DNA from: Wurfbainia villosa
Taxonomy: Eukaryota > Streptophyta > Magnoliopsida > Zingiberales > Zingiberaceae
DNA: 64,000 bases
Assembly (NCBI GenBank): GCA_025175895.1
Contig: CM045996.1
Span: forward strand, 106,505,179 to 106,569,178
Direction of reading: 5' to 3'
The first letter of the stretch is position 1. Every line of letters begins with the position of its first letter. The notes under the pieces were generated by a model. That model worked only from the letters and a program-made list of their open reading frames with translations, searched no databases and was not told the DNA's origin. Below are positions 32,973 through 44,663 of this stretch, piece by piece. A program made the position numbers and the translations under genes.

Positions 32973-35090
32973 TGTTAGTAATATATATGAGAGGTGTCCT
33001 AAGGAAATCACCTTATGGTTGTATAGTTTATTTGATAAATAAAGATTCACCATTTGAGTATACATGTTTTCATGTATTTGATTGGATCTTAAACTCATTT
33101 ACTGAATGTCCGCAATACGATTCACAGTATGAGAGAATTTGTGATTGGATCACAACTAGTGAGTATCTCTACATATGTAATTATGATATATTGGAATTAT
33201 CCCTAGTCGATGAATTGATGGATTTGAACGCCATCGATTCAGTTGAGACTAGCATGAGGTATACTCTTTGGTTTATCCAAACAGTTGTTTCTCACTGGCT
33301 GGTGACATTGGGATGTCTGGAGTTGATCGTGGATGCTAGTTATGGTAACTAGTTCATTGGAGTGATAAGCTGTAAGACTTCATATGGTTCTCTGCATATA
33401 TGGATATGTCAATGAAGTTCTTACAGTAGCTTAAGTGCGATGTTTCTTCGACTTGCGGTATTCAAGTCATCTTGGTCATGAAAACTTATGCTTTGATATC
33501 TTAAGCAAACATCTTCGAGGAGATATGGACCCGGGATGATTGGGTATAAGTCGAAGTGGCCGAAGGTGTTTGAATAGCCTACAAAGAATTCACCACTCCT
33601 TGCGAGGATATGTATACCTTATGACCTCTCGTTGGATTGTTACTAAAGTCTTTGGCCAAAATATTACATGTTTAGAGTATGGTACTCTTGGATATATGTG
33701 TAGTAACTAGAATCCGGAGGACGAGGAAGTAATACTTGGGTTAGGTGTGATGTAGTCAACTTAGTGGGGACTAACACAATGGATCATGTCCTGAACGAAG
33801 TGGGTATAAGATGAGTGAAGGGAATGGGGCATGATTCATTATAGCTGCTGAAGGGTTTCATAAATGGTTCTGGGATAAACTGTTGATTTTCTGATTAATT
33901 GCGGATCATGATGTACTACTAGGTGCCACTCATGATCGTTCTATAATTAATGGTTAATTATAGACGACCAACATAAATTGGGAACCTATTTGGTCACATG
34001 CACAACGAGGATAATCCGAAGGTTTTAAAACGAGTTTGAGAATATGATTCTCAGATCGAGAGAGACTAGGTTTGGTTGGACCAAACAAAGAACGAGTATG
34101 AAATGGTTTCAGTCGCATCGGAAGCATGGATGGGCCGAGTCTTATGAAGACATGATGGATGAACTAAATTGGTTTGGTTCTAATCCAATGGTGGAAAATA
34201 AACCAAAGTGGTTTGGTTTGTTTTAAACGAATGAACCAAAGTTGGTTTGGTTTGTTTTAACTTAAAATAGACCAACACGGTTTGGTTTATTTTAACTTAA
34301 GTTATTGGAGTGGGTTAATGGATTTTGGTTATGAACCAATAACCATTAGGAGAATGTGTTATCTATAAAAACACGGCTTAAGGGTTTTTCAAGTAGAACT
34401 TTTTGGTTATTGGAAACCCTAGCCTCTTTTTCCTTCTCCTCTTCTTCTTCTTGCTGCCGCCCAAAAAAGGAGCTGCTACCTCTCCTCGCCGCTGGCCATC
34501 CACCAGCCGTCGGCGTCCCTTGGGCCATCCTCAGCCACCAGCCAACCTCCCTTGGTCGTCGGCGACCAAGGAGTAACAGGCCAAACCTTTGGCCAACCCC
34601 TTCTTCCTCCACAACAAGCTGTCCAGTTTTGGACAGCTTGATCTCCTTCGCATGGAGAGGCTGTTTGGTCAGTGTTTGGTGCTTTGAAAGTAGTCTACTT
34701 GCCGGGGATTGGATCTTCGGCAATCCTCATAGGTGGAGGGTTGAGTTTTCATCAATCGATTGATGAAAACTGCTTCCGAGATGCGAGTTTGCGAAACTCG
34801 ATTTTGGATCCGAATTTTTTTTTGAATTGTGATATTCTCTCGGATCACATTGTCTTCGACATGAGGCTAGTAACTCCTACGAAGATGAGGCTCGTGGTTT
34901 GGTGAAGCTATCCTGACGATACTCGGCGTGGATACGGATAGAGGCAATTCTAGCGAGAGTTGCTTCGGTTGATGTCATTCCCGCTACACATGATACGTTA
35001 GGTATAACTATAGTAATTTCCTTTTATTGAAAAATTTGAAATTGCAGTTATATCTACACATGTTGTATCTTGCATGCGTGTGGTGTGTGT
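32973..35090 (+). repeat. F2 5' LTR, first part
   Basis: Begins TGTTAG. It is the reverse complement, in F-family terms, of 35091-37272 and 42322-44542. It is interrupted near its 3' end by F1 and finished at 44548-44649, ending CCAACA. TATAAAAA at 34364-34371 is the probable TATA box. The open frame at 32939-33352 spans the Gy2-LTR junction and is not a gene. Confidence 0.9.
35086..35090. repeat. Target-site duplication of F1, left copy (TGTGT)
   Basis: TGTGT is repeated at 44543-44547. The F2 LTR sequence joins smoothly across when F1 is removed. Confidence 0.85.
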
Positions 35091-37272
35091 TGTTAGGTTT
35101 CCGGCACCGCGGCGAGTGTGTGTTCGAACATGTTTCACAAACATGTGCACAGCGGAAGAAATAAAAATAATAAATCTATATTTATTACAACACACACATC
35201 ACATGCATGCATAGTACAATATGTGTAGACATAACCGTAAATTTAAATTTGCAATAAAAGGAAATTTAACTACGTATACCTTTCGTATCACGTGTAGCGG
35301 GAACGGCATCAACCGGAACGATCCTCGCTAGAATCGTCTCTATCCGTATCCACGCTGAGTATCTTGGGGATGACTTCACTAAGTCATGAGCCTCGTCTTC
35401 GTACGGGTTACTAGCCTCGTGTTGAAGACGACGTGATCAAGAGAGGATCACGATTCGAATCCAAATTCGGATCCAAAAAATGAGTCCTCAAAACTCGCTT
35501 TGCCGGAGAGGTATTCGTCAACCGTTTGACGAATCCTTGGTCCTCCACCAATGAGGATTACCGGAGATCAAATCCCCGGCAAGGATACCGCTTTCGGAGC
35601 TCCAAATGTCGTCCAAACGACGCTCCGACGAGAGGGAAACAAGCTGTCCAGAAAAACTGGACAGATTTGGTGGAGGAGTAGGGGCCGGCCAAAAGAAAGG
35701 TGGAAGCTCACCTTATTACCGAACCCAAGGGAGATCACCGGAGCACCAACCGGCAGCAGCTCGACGCCGGCAAGAGGGAAGGACAGCACCTTCTGGACGC
35801 CGGTTGGAGCTTGATGGTGGGCGGCAACTCTTAGGTTAGGCTTTTGGATTAGGGCTTAACAACACCTTAAGCCCTCTTTTATAGAGAACTAATTCTCTTA
35901 ATGGTTATTGGATCATAACCATAAGGCCCGTTAACCCGCTCCATTAATATAAGTTAAAATAAACCAAACCATGATGGTTTATTTTAAGTTAAAATGAACC
36001 GAACCAACTTTTGGTTCATTCGTTTAAAATAAACCAAACCCTTTGGTTTATTCTCCTCCATTGGATTAGAACCAAACCATTTCGGTTCATCCATTATGTC
36101 TTCATAAGACACGACCCATCCACGCTTCCATTACGACTGAAACGATTTCATGCTCGCTTCTTGTTTGGTCCAACCAAACCTAGTTTATCTCGGTCTGAGA
36201 ATCCCATTCTCAAGCTCGTTTTAAATCCTTCAGATTACGCTCGTTGTGCGTGTGACCAAATAGGTTCTCGGTTTATGTTGACCGTCTATAATTAACCATT
36301 AATTATAGAACGATCATGAGTGGCACCTAGTAGTACATCATGATCCCCAATTAACCGAAAAGATCAACGGTTGATCCAGAACTATGTCTGAAACCCTTCA
36401 GCAGCTCGAATGAATCGTGCCCCATTCCCTTCACTCATCTTATACCCACTTGGTTCAGAACATGGTCTATAGTGTCAGTCCCCACTAGGCTGACTACGTC
36501 ACACCTAGCCCAAGTATCATTTCCTCGTCCTACGGATTCTAGTTACTGCACATGTATCGAAGAGTACCTTACTCTAAACATGTAATGCTTTGCCAAAGAC
36601 TTTAGTAACAATCCGACGAGAGGCCATGGGTATACATCTCCTCACAAGGAGTGGTGAATCCTTTATAGGCTATTCAAACACCTTCGATCACTTCGACTTA
36701 TACCCAATCATCCCGGGTCCACATCTCCTTAGAGATGCTTGCTTAAGATGTCAAAGCATAAGTCTCCATGATCAAGATGACTTGAATACCACAAGTCAAA
36801 GGAACATCGCACTTAAGCTACAGTAAAAAATTCATTGACATATCTATATATGCAGAGAACCATATGAAGTCTTACGGCTGGTCACTCCAATGAACTAGTT
36901 ACCATAACTAGCATCCACGATCAACTCCATACATCACAATGTCTCCAGCCAGTGAGAATTAGCAGCTTGGATACACCGAGGAGTATACCTCGTGCTAGTC
37001 TCGACAGAATTGATGGTGTCCAAATCCATCAATTCATCGACTAGGGATAATTTCGATACATTACAATTACACATGTAGAGATACTCACTAGTTGTGATCT
37101 AATCACAAATTCTCTCATGCTGTGAATCGTATCGTGGACATTCAGTAAATGAGTTTAAGATCCAATCAAATACATGAAAACATGTATACTCAAATAGTGA
37201 ATCTTCATTTATCATATAAATGGTTCATTCATATGGCGATTGCCTTAGGACATCTCTCATATATTACTAACA
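35091..37272 (-). repeat. 3' LTR of F1
   Basis: 2182 bp, TGTTAG...CTAACA. It lacks a 48-bp segment (present at about 43043-43090 in the 5' LTR) flanked by GGTGGG repeats. A minus-strand TATA box, CTATAAAAGAGG, is at 35873-35884. Confidence 0.92.
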
Positions 37273-37283
37273 AACTCCCACAT
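37273..37283 (-). other. Polypurine tract of F1
   Basis: The minus strand reads ATGTGGGAGTT before the 3' LTR, comparable to the A1 tract. Confidence 0.8.
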
Positions 37284-37289
37284 GGCCTA

Positions 37290-37862
37290 ATGCCAATCGC
37301 TACGGTATCCAATACCATAAGCTCTAACATGACCCTCAAACTTACTTTGAGGTAATGCTTTAGTCAAAGGATCCGCTAAGTTCCTTTCAGTGGGAATTTT
37401 CTCGATTTATATTTCGTTCCTACTGATGATCTCTCTGATAAGATGATAGCGGCGAAGCACATGTTTGGATCGTTGATGAGACCTTGGCTCTTTCGCCTGT
37501 GCAATTGCTCCATTGTTGTCGCAGTAGACCGGTATTGCTTCAACAATGGCTGGAATCACACCAAGTTCATAAACGAACTTCTTGATCCAAACCGCTTCCT
37601 TTGCTGCTTCTGAAGCTGCAATGTATTCTGCCTCAGTAGTAGAATCCGCTACAGTGTCTTGTTTAGAACTTTTCTAACTCACTGCGCCCCCATTCAAGGT
37701 GAACACGTATCCAGACTGAGACCTAGAATCATCCTTGTCTGTCTGGAAGATGGCATCCGTATACCCGCGTATCACCATGTCCCCTTCTCCATATATTAGG
37801 AACACATCCTTAGTTCTTCTTAAGTACTTAAGGATCGTCTTAACAACCACCCAATGATCCAT
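37290..37862 (-). pseudogene. F1 RNase H
   Basis: An open piece at 37674-37862 has YTDAIFQTDKDDSRSQSGYVF and LNGGAVS. After a stop the reading continues with QDTVADSTTEAEYIAASEAAKEAVW, VYCDNNGAIAQAKEP, SKHVLRRYHLIREII and ADPLTKAL. Active-site Glu and Asp boxes (EAEY, CDNN) are visible; one stop near 37673 and another in the tail interrupt it. Confidence 0.87.
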
Positions 37863-39202
37863 TCATGGATCAGACTGGTATCTGCTCGTGACACTCAGAG
37901 CATACGATACATCGGGCCTCGTACATAACATAGCATACATGATAGATCCTATTGCGGATGCATAGGAAATCTTACTCATGCAAATCCTCTCGTCTTCTGT
38001 GAGCGGACGCATAGACTTCGAAAGGTGTACCCCATGCCTGATGGGTAGGAAACCTTTCTTGGATTCAGACATTCTAAACCTCTTTAGCACTTGGTCTATA
38101 TATGTAGACTGCGAAAGACCAAGCAACAGTTTCGATCTATCTCTATAGATCTTAATCCCGAGGATGTAGGTTGCTTCTCCCAGGTCTTTCATGGAGAATG
38201 TCTTGGATAACCAAACCTTAACTGACTGTAAGATTGAAACATCATTTCCCATAAGTAATATGTCATCGACATACAATACTAGGAACACGACTGCACTCCC
38301 ACTAACCTTCTTGTACACACAAGGTTCGTCTGGATTTTGTGAGAAATCAAACTTTTTGATTGTCTCATCAAAACGGATATTCCAGCTCCTGGATGCTTTC
38401 TTCAATCCATATATGGACCGTCACAATTTGCATACCTTGGTTTTATCAACCGATGTGAAACCCTCAGGCTGTATCATATACACGTCCTCGAGCAGGTTTC
38501 CATTAAGGAAAGTTGTTTCACATCCATCTTCCGTATCTCATAATCATAATGAGCCGCTATGGCCAGGAGCATCCGAATGGATTTAAGCATAGCAACAGGC
38601 GAATAGGTTTCGTCATAATCAACACCTTGCTTTTGACGATATCCTTTCGCCACCAATCTAGCCTTATAGGTAATCACATTACCATCCATGTCGGTTTTCT
38701 TCTTGAAAACCCACTTGCACCCTATAGGCTTTATGCCTTCAGGTGGGTCAACCAAGTTCCAAACTTGGTTTTCATACATGGAATACATTTCCGACTTCAT
38801 GGCTTCAAGCCACTTATCCCTTTCTGAACTTATCAGAACTTTTTCATAACTGGTAGGCTCCTCATCATCAATGAGTAACACGTCGTTCGATTCACTTACA
38901 AGAAATCCATATCTCTCAGGAATATTGCGTGTTCTACCAGATCTACGAAGATGTGGCGTTTCAATAGGTCCAGCCGATTGCTCATCACTATGAGTTATCG
39001 GCTGTTGTGCTTCACCAGGTATCTCATCAATGTCTATTTGAGTCTCTCGAGCCTCCTCAAGCTCGATGACACTCCCACTATTTTCTTGCAAGAGAAACTC
39101 TTTCTCTAGAAACACAGCATGCCTTGAAACAAACACCTTTTGTTCCACAGGATGATAGAATTGGTAACCCCTTGTTTCCTTAGGTATCCAATAAATAGAC
39201 AT
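37863..39202 (-). pseudogene. F1 reverse transcriptase
   Basis: Two open pieces, 38474-39202 (242 codons) and 37863-38405 (180 codons), with a frame change near 38410-38470. Motifs: RRSGRTRNIPERY linker, GCKWVFKKKTDMDG, ARLVAKGYRQKQGVDYDETYSPV, RKMDVKQ (altered DVKTAFLNG box), VLYVDDILLMG with YVDD at 38262-38273, MKDLGEATYILGIKIYRDR and SAIGSIMYAM. The catalytic YVDD is intact, unlike A1. Confidence 0.89.
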
Positions 39203-39885
39203 TTATCAGACTTAGCATCCAGTTTGTCTGATATAGTCCACTTCACATAAGTAGGACAACCCCATATCTTCAAGTAAGATACATGAGGTTTCTTACCATT
39301 TCATATCTCATATGGAGTAGTAGAGACTACCTTGCTTGGCATTTTGTTTAACAAGTAAACAGCTATCTGAAGTGCATAGCCCCAAAAGGACTTGGGAAGA
39401 TTCGCATGATTCACCATTGACTTGACCATGTCCAACAAGGTCAAGTTACGCCTCTCAGATACACTATTATGCTGTGGTGTATATGGCGGAGTCCATTGAG
39501 ACAATATATCATTGTCTCTTAGATAATCAAGAAACTCTTGACTTAAGTATTTACCGCCTCGATCCGATCAAAGAATTTTAATACTCTTGTCATGTTGTTT
39601 CTCTACTTCATTTCTGAATTCTTTGAACCTTTCAAAGGCATCAGACTTGTGTTTCATCAAGAACACATACCCAAACCGTGAGTGATCATCGGTGAAGGTA
39701 ATGAAGTAGCTATAGCCTCCTAAAGCTAGAGTTGACATAGGTCCACATACATCAGTATGTATTAGACCTAGTAACTTTCCCACTCATTCACCTTTTCCTG
39801 TAAAAGGTAACTTAGTCATCTTGCCTTTTAAGCATGATTCGCATGTATCGTATGAATCCAATTCAAACGATTCCAAAATTCCACA
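39203..39885 (-). pseudogene. F1 integrase core
   Basis: 39568-39783 encodes LIHTDVCGPMSTLALGGYSY (first Asp) to KSIKIL, then a TGA at 39568-39570 stands where the conserved Arg of LRSDRGG is expected. The reading continues SDRGGKYLS (second Asp) and, at 39301-39504, TPQHNSVSERRNLTLLDM with the catalytic Glu. Two further TGA codons (39781-39783 and about 39883-39885) cut the zinc-binding part from the core. Confidence 0.87.
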
Positions 39886-40437
39886 TCAGTGTAATTCGGA
39901 CATGCGTTTCTTGCTTACATGGCCAAGAAGACAATGCCACATGTAGGAGTCTAATTGATTATCCTTTCGAGCACGCTTGTTGCTCGCTTCAATATTGAAA
40001 ACGTCACTGGATACGTCCAACGTATAAATACCATTGCTCAAAGTTCCAGTCCCATAAAGAACTCCATTCAAAGTTATGTAACAACAATTGTTATTAAACG
40101 TCAAATGGTACCCATTTCTATTTAAACAAGAAATAGAAATGATATTCTTTATCAACGAAGGAACATAAAAGCAATTGTCCAGTTCTAAGACATGTCCTGT
40201 AGGGAGTTTCAACATATACGTTCCGATGGCGAGTGCAGCAACCTTTTCTCCATTCCCAACACGTAAATTTGACTCTCCCTTAATGAGTCTTCTTCTATTC
40301 CTTAGCCAATGTATGTCATTACATATATGTGAGCCACACCCAGTATCCAATACCCAAGTGTCTGAGGAAATAGAATGACAATCAATAACGAAGATATCTG
40401 AAGAAGATGGGGCATCTGATGCCTTATTCTTCTTCAT
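39886..40437 (-). pseudogene. F1 protease and start of the integrase zinc region
   Basis: 183 codons open: WVLDTGCGSHICND gives the DTG protease site, followed by KGESNLRVGNGEKV, LELDNCFYVPSLIKNIISIS and, near the end, MWHCLLGHVSKKRMSELH with the His pair of the integrase zinc region. It ends at a TGA just before the Cys pair (CESCLKGKM). The protease cuts the polyprotein. Confidence 0.88.
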
Positions 40438-41043
40438 GAACTCAAGATAAATCTTGCAATTTCTTCGCCAATGGCCCTCCTTGCCATAATCATGGCAAGT
40501 GCTCTTTTGAGCTGGTTCTTCCTTTTAGCCTTTTTCTTCTTCCCCTTCTATTGTTCCTTTGACTCCCTCTTAGAACCTTTCTTCGAGGAATCAACTAACA
40601 ACACCGTCCCCTGCTCATGCTTCTCAGAAGGCTTCACAGTCTTCAGCATGTTGAGCAATACCACAGATGAACCTTCTTGCATCTCAGAGGTGAAGAGGAG
40701 CTTGGAGACTTCGAACCTTTCGAATCTCACTTGCTTATCAAACAACTCATAAAGATAAAGGACTACGATATGAGCATCCTTATGCTCATGCTGCTTTCGT
40801 AGCTTGGGTTCCATCGCGGCTAGCATGATGCAACTTGTCAGTTCAGAATCAGTCACATGTTTCTGATAGACCAATAATTGGTCCGGAGTTGCATCGTCAC
40901 TAGGATGGGCGGGAAGAGGCACTTCGAGACATACGCAAGCTTTTCACCTTGAGAACAATTATCAAGTTTCTAAGCCAGTCAAAGAAGTTCGGCCCAGTCA
41001 ATTTATTCGAATCCAAAATGGAACGCAAATTCAAAGATATCAT
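40438..41043 (-). pseudogene. F1 gag
   Basis: Starts MISLNLRSILDSNKL at 41043, shifts frame near 40930-40960, and continues at 40922-40548 with SDDATPDQLLVYQKHV, RFEVSKLLFTSEMQEGSSV and DSSKKGSKRESKEQ. The zinc knuckle at 40456-40497 reads CHDYGKEGHWRRNC, with the second Cys changed to Tyr, which should break zinc binding. F2 keeps CHHC at that site. Confidence 0.86.
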
Positions 41044-42307
41044 GATCAATTTTAGAAATACAAAACGAGCATATATGAGAAAATGATTTTAAAATGCATC
41101 AATATACATTTATAAATCCCATTCATTTTTCGAATTTCAAAAACTCCAAAATCACTTCGGGAGATCGTAGTTCCATCTCCGAATGGGTTGATATCCATCA
41201 TAGATATGAACAACCTTGGAGAGAGTCCAACAAGTCATTCATAACTACAATGGTAGGTATCAACTATACCGATTGCATATCACATATATGCAACTATCAC
41301 AATGTTTTATCAACTAATTGAATGTTCACACATACATCGGGTTGTTAACACATTAACAAATATGTATCATATGCATAGCACCCAACTTCACCTCCCTTAA
41401 CATCGACCTTGGAGAGAGTCCAACAAGCCGATGCTCCAGGTTAAAGCCAACCCATTAATCGAGAAATAGTTTTAATATGGTTAGAGCGCATTCAACCAAT
41501 TAGCCCAGCTTGGAGAGAGTCCAACAACCAAAGTTAACGATTGACCTCTGACTCTTACCATATTAGTATTAAACTATTCCATGGTTTGAACATGTTCGGG
41601 TTCGAGCCGAGCTTGGAGAGAGTCCAACAACCCAAACAAGAAACGGAACTCTGGTTCTAACCATATTAATGGAAGGTGTAGGCTTTAATATTGAGTAAGG
41701 GTTTTTATGTCTCATCCTCTTTGCATGCAAATAACTATTATCTACATGACATGACATACATGACATACATCTACATGTCACGACATGCATGACATTATGA
41801 TATGCATCTAATGCAATTACATGACATACAATTATGTCATGTACATAATTTTCTTATATGTCATAACTATTTATAGAAATAAAAGATGTTTAAGATTTGA
41901 TTCTCCAAATCAAATCATGATTAAATTAGGAAACAAATTTCTAAATCCAATCACATATTTTATTTGTGGAAATAGTTGATTAAGGAAAGTCAATTTAGGA
42001 AACCAATTTCGTAAATCATCAAAGCTACTTATGGAAATAAAATATTTTAAGATTTGATTTCCCAAATCAAATAAAGATTAAATTAGGAAACAAATTTCCA
42101 AATCTAATCAAATATTTTATTTATGGAAAATATCAATTTCCATAAATACTTCTAACTTTCCAAAAGTGGAAGATTTCCATAAATACTTCTAGACTTTCCA
42201 AAATTGAAAAATTTCCATAAATACTTCTAACTTTCCAAAAGTAGAAAATTTCCAGAAATATCATTATGACTATCGCAAAACCATTTTACGATTATGTCGA
42301 AACACAC
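41044..42307 (-). other. F1 untranslated leader
   Basis: About 1.26 kb, AT-rich, no gene. It holds four copies of a short hairpin (41216-41627) and three imperfect 37-bp tandem units (about 42130-42255, TTTCCATAAATACTTCTA-type). The F2 leader 44664-45963 is homologous. Confidence 0.78.
41216..41627 (-). repeat. Four hairpin repeats in the F1 leader
   Basis: The same 15-base inverted repeat, TTGGA-GAGAG-TCCAA, occurs at 41216-41230, 41409-41423, 41510-41524 and 41613-41627, each followed by CAACAA- or CAACAAG-like sequence. Spacing is 90 to 195 bases. Confidence 0.85.
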
Positions 42308-42319
42308 GGCTCGATACCC
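42308..42319 (-). other. Altered primer-binding site of F1
   Basis: The minus strand reads GGGTATCGAGCC in place of TGGTATCAGAGCC: a one-base deletion and a first-base change. It lies two bases from the LTR. Confidence 0.7.
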
Positions 42320-42321
42320 TT

Positions 42322-44542
42322 TGTCGGGTTCCTGCATGCAGTGTGTGTTGAACTTGTTTATAAACATGTGCACAGCGGAAGAAATAAAAATAATAAATCT
42401 ACATTTATTACAACACACACATCACACGCATGCATAGTACAACATGTGTAGACATAACCGTAAATTTAAATTTGCAATAAAAGGAAATTTAACTACGTAT
42501 ACCTTTCGTATCACGTGTAGCGGGAACGACATCAACCAGAACGATCCTCGCTAGAATCGTCTCTATCCGTATCCACGCCGAGTATCTTGGGGATGACTTC
42601 ACTAAGTCACGAGCCTCGTCTTCGTACGGGTTACTAGCCTCGTGTTGAAGACGACGTGATCGAGAGAGGATCACGATCCGAATCCAAATTCGGATCCAAA
42701 AAATGAGTCCTCAAAACTCGCTTCTCCGGAGAGGTATTCGTCAACCGTTTGATGAATCTTTCGTCCTCCACCTATGAGGATTACCGGAGATCGAATCCCC
42801 GGCAAGGATACCGCTGTCGGAGCTCCAAACGTCGTCCAAATGACGCTCCGACGAGAGGGAAACAAGCTGTCCAGAAAAACTGGACAGCTTTGGTGGAGGA
42901 GTAGGGGCCGGCCAAAAGAAAGGTGGAAGCTCACCTTATTACCGAACCCAAGGGAGATCACCGGAGCACCAACCGGCAGCAGCTCGACGCCGGCAAGAGG
43001 GAAGGTCAGCACCTTCTGGACGCCGGTTGGAGCTTGATGGTGGGTGGTGGCAAGTGGAGGTGTTGGCGCCGAAATCACCAAGGGGAGGTGGGCGGCAACT
43101 CTTCGGTTAGACTTTTGGATTAGGGCTTAACAACACCTTAAGCCCTCTTTTATAGAGAACTAATTCTCTTAATGGTTATTGGATCATAACCATAAGGCCC
43201 GTTAACCCGCTCCATTAATATAAGTTAAAATAAACCAAACCATGATGGTTTATTTTAAGTTAAAACGAACCGAACCAACTTTTGGTTCATTCGTTTAAAA
43301 TAAACCAAACCCTTTGGTTTATTCTCCTCCATTGGATTAGAACCAAACCATTTCGGTTCATCCATTATGTCTTCATAAGACGGCCCATCCACGCTTCCAT
43401 TGCGACTGAAACGATTTCATGCTCGCTTCTTGTTTGGTCCAACAAAACCTAGTTTCTCTCGGTCTGAGAATCCCATTCTTAAGCTCGTTTTAAATCCTTC
43501 GGATTACGCTCGTTGTGCATGTGACCAAATAGGTTCTCGGTTTATGTTGGCCGTCTATAATTAACCATAAATTATAGAACGGTCATGAGTGGCACCTAGT
43601 AGTACATCATGATCCCCAATTAACCGAAAAGATCAACGGTTGATCTAGAACTATTTCTGAAACCCTTCAGCAGCTCGAATGAATCGTACCTCATTCCCTT
43701 CACTCATCTTATACCCACTTGGTTCAGAACATGGTCTATAGTGTGAGTCCCCACTAGGCTGACTACGTCACACCTAGCCCAAGTATCATTTCCTCGTCCT
43801 ACGGATTCTAGTTACTGCACATGTATCGAAGAGTACCTTACTCTAAACATGTAATGCTTTGGCCAAAGACTTTAGTAACAATCCGACGAGAGGCCATGGG
43901 TATACATCTCCTCACAAGGAGTGGTGAATCCTTTATAGGCTATTCAAACACCTTCGATCACTTCGACTTATTCCCAATCATCCCGGGTCCACATCTCCTT
44001 AGAGATGCTTGCTTAAGATGTCAAAGCATAAGTCTCCATGATCAAGATGACTTGAATACCGCAAGTCAAAGGAACATTACACTTAAGCTACAGTAAGAAC
44101 TTCATTGACATATCTATATATGCAGAGAACCATATGAAGTCTTACGACTGGTCACTCCAATGAACTAGTTACCATAACTAGCATCCACGATCAACCCCGG
44201 ACATCACAATGTCTCCAGCTAGTGAGAATCAGCTGCTTGGATACACCAAGGAGTATACCTCGTGCTAGTCTCGACAAAATTGATGGTGTCCAAATCCATC
44301 AATTCATCGACTAGGGATAATTCCGATACATCACAATTACACATGTAGAGATACTCACTAGTTGTGATCCAATCACATATTCTCTCATGCTGTGAATCGT
44401 ATCGTGGACATTCAGTAAATGAGTTTAAGATCCAATCAAATACATGAAAACATGTATACTCAAATAGTGAATCTTCATTTATCATATAAATGGTTCATAC
44501 ATAAGGCGATTGCCTTAGGACATCTCTCATATATTACTAACA
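42322..44542 (-). repeat. 5' LTR of F1
   Basis: 2221 bp. The plus-strand start TGTCGGGTTCC differs from the 3' LTR start TGTTAGGTTTCC over the first 30 bases, while the rest is highly similar. A TATA box (CTATAAAAGAGG on minus) lies at 43141-43152. Confidence 0.9.
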
Positions 44543-44547
44543 TGTGT

Positions 44548-44649
44548 GTTGTAATAAATTATATTTATTTCTTTTATTTCTTCCATTGTGTGCATGTTTA
44601 CGAAATATATTCGAACACACACCCGCCACGGTGCCGAGGAAATCCAACA
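44548..44649 (+). repeat. F2 5' LTR, last part
   Basis: 102 bases completing the F2 LTR after the F1 insertion, ending GGAAATCCAACA. Confidence 0.85.
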
Positions 44650-44650
44650 G

Positions 44651-44663
44651 TTGTATTAGAGCC
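44651..44663 (+). other. Degenerate primer-binding site of F2
   Basis: TTGTATTAGAGCC, two C-to-T-type or G-to-T changes from TGGTATCAGAGCC, one base after the LTR. Confidence 0.75.

Larger units (their letters stand above)
35091..44542 (-). mobile_element. Angela-like Ty1/copia retrotransposon F1, nested in the F2 LTR
   Basis: Complete 9452-bp minus-strand element: 5' LTR 42322-44542, primer-site remnant 42308-42319, leader 41044-42307, gag 41043-40438, protease and zinc-binding region 40437-39886, integrase to 39203, RT to 37863, RNase H to about 37290, polypurine tract 37273-37283, 3' LTR 35091-37272. Pol motifs match A1 closely. Damage is light compared with other copies: a handful of frameshifts and stops. 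Confidence 0.93.

Noticed and set aside
32939..33352. 137-codon open frame at the left end of F2
   Set aside because: It begins in Gy2 tail sequence and crosses the junction into the F2 LTR, so it is a chance fusion.
34356..34763. Pro/Ser-rich 135-codon frame that could look like a host gene
   Set aside because: It sits in the F2 LTR just after the TATA box, and similar sequence is in the F1 LTRs; it is transcribed LTR sequence without codon-level support.
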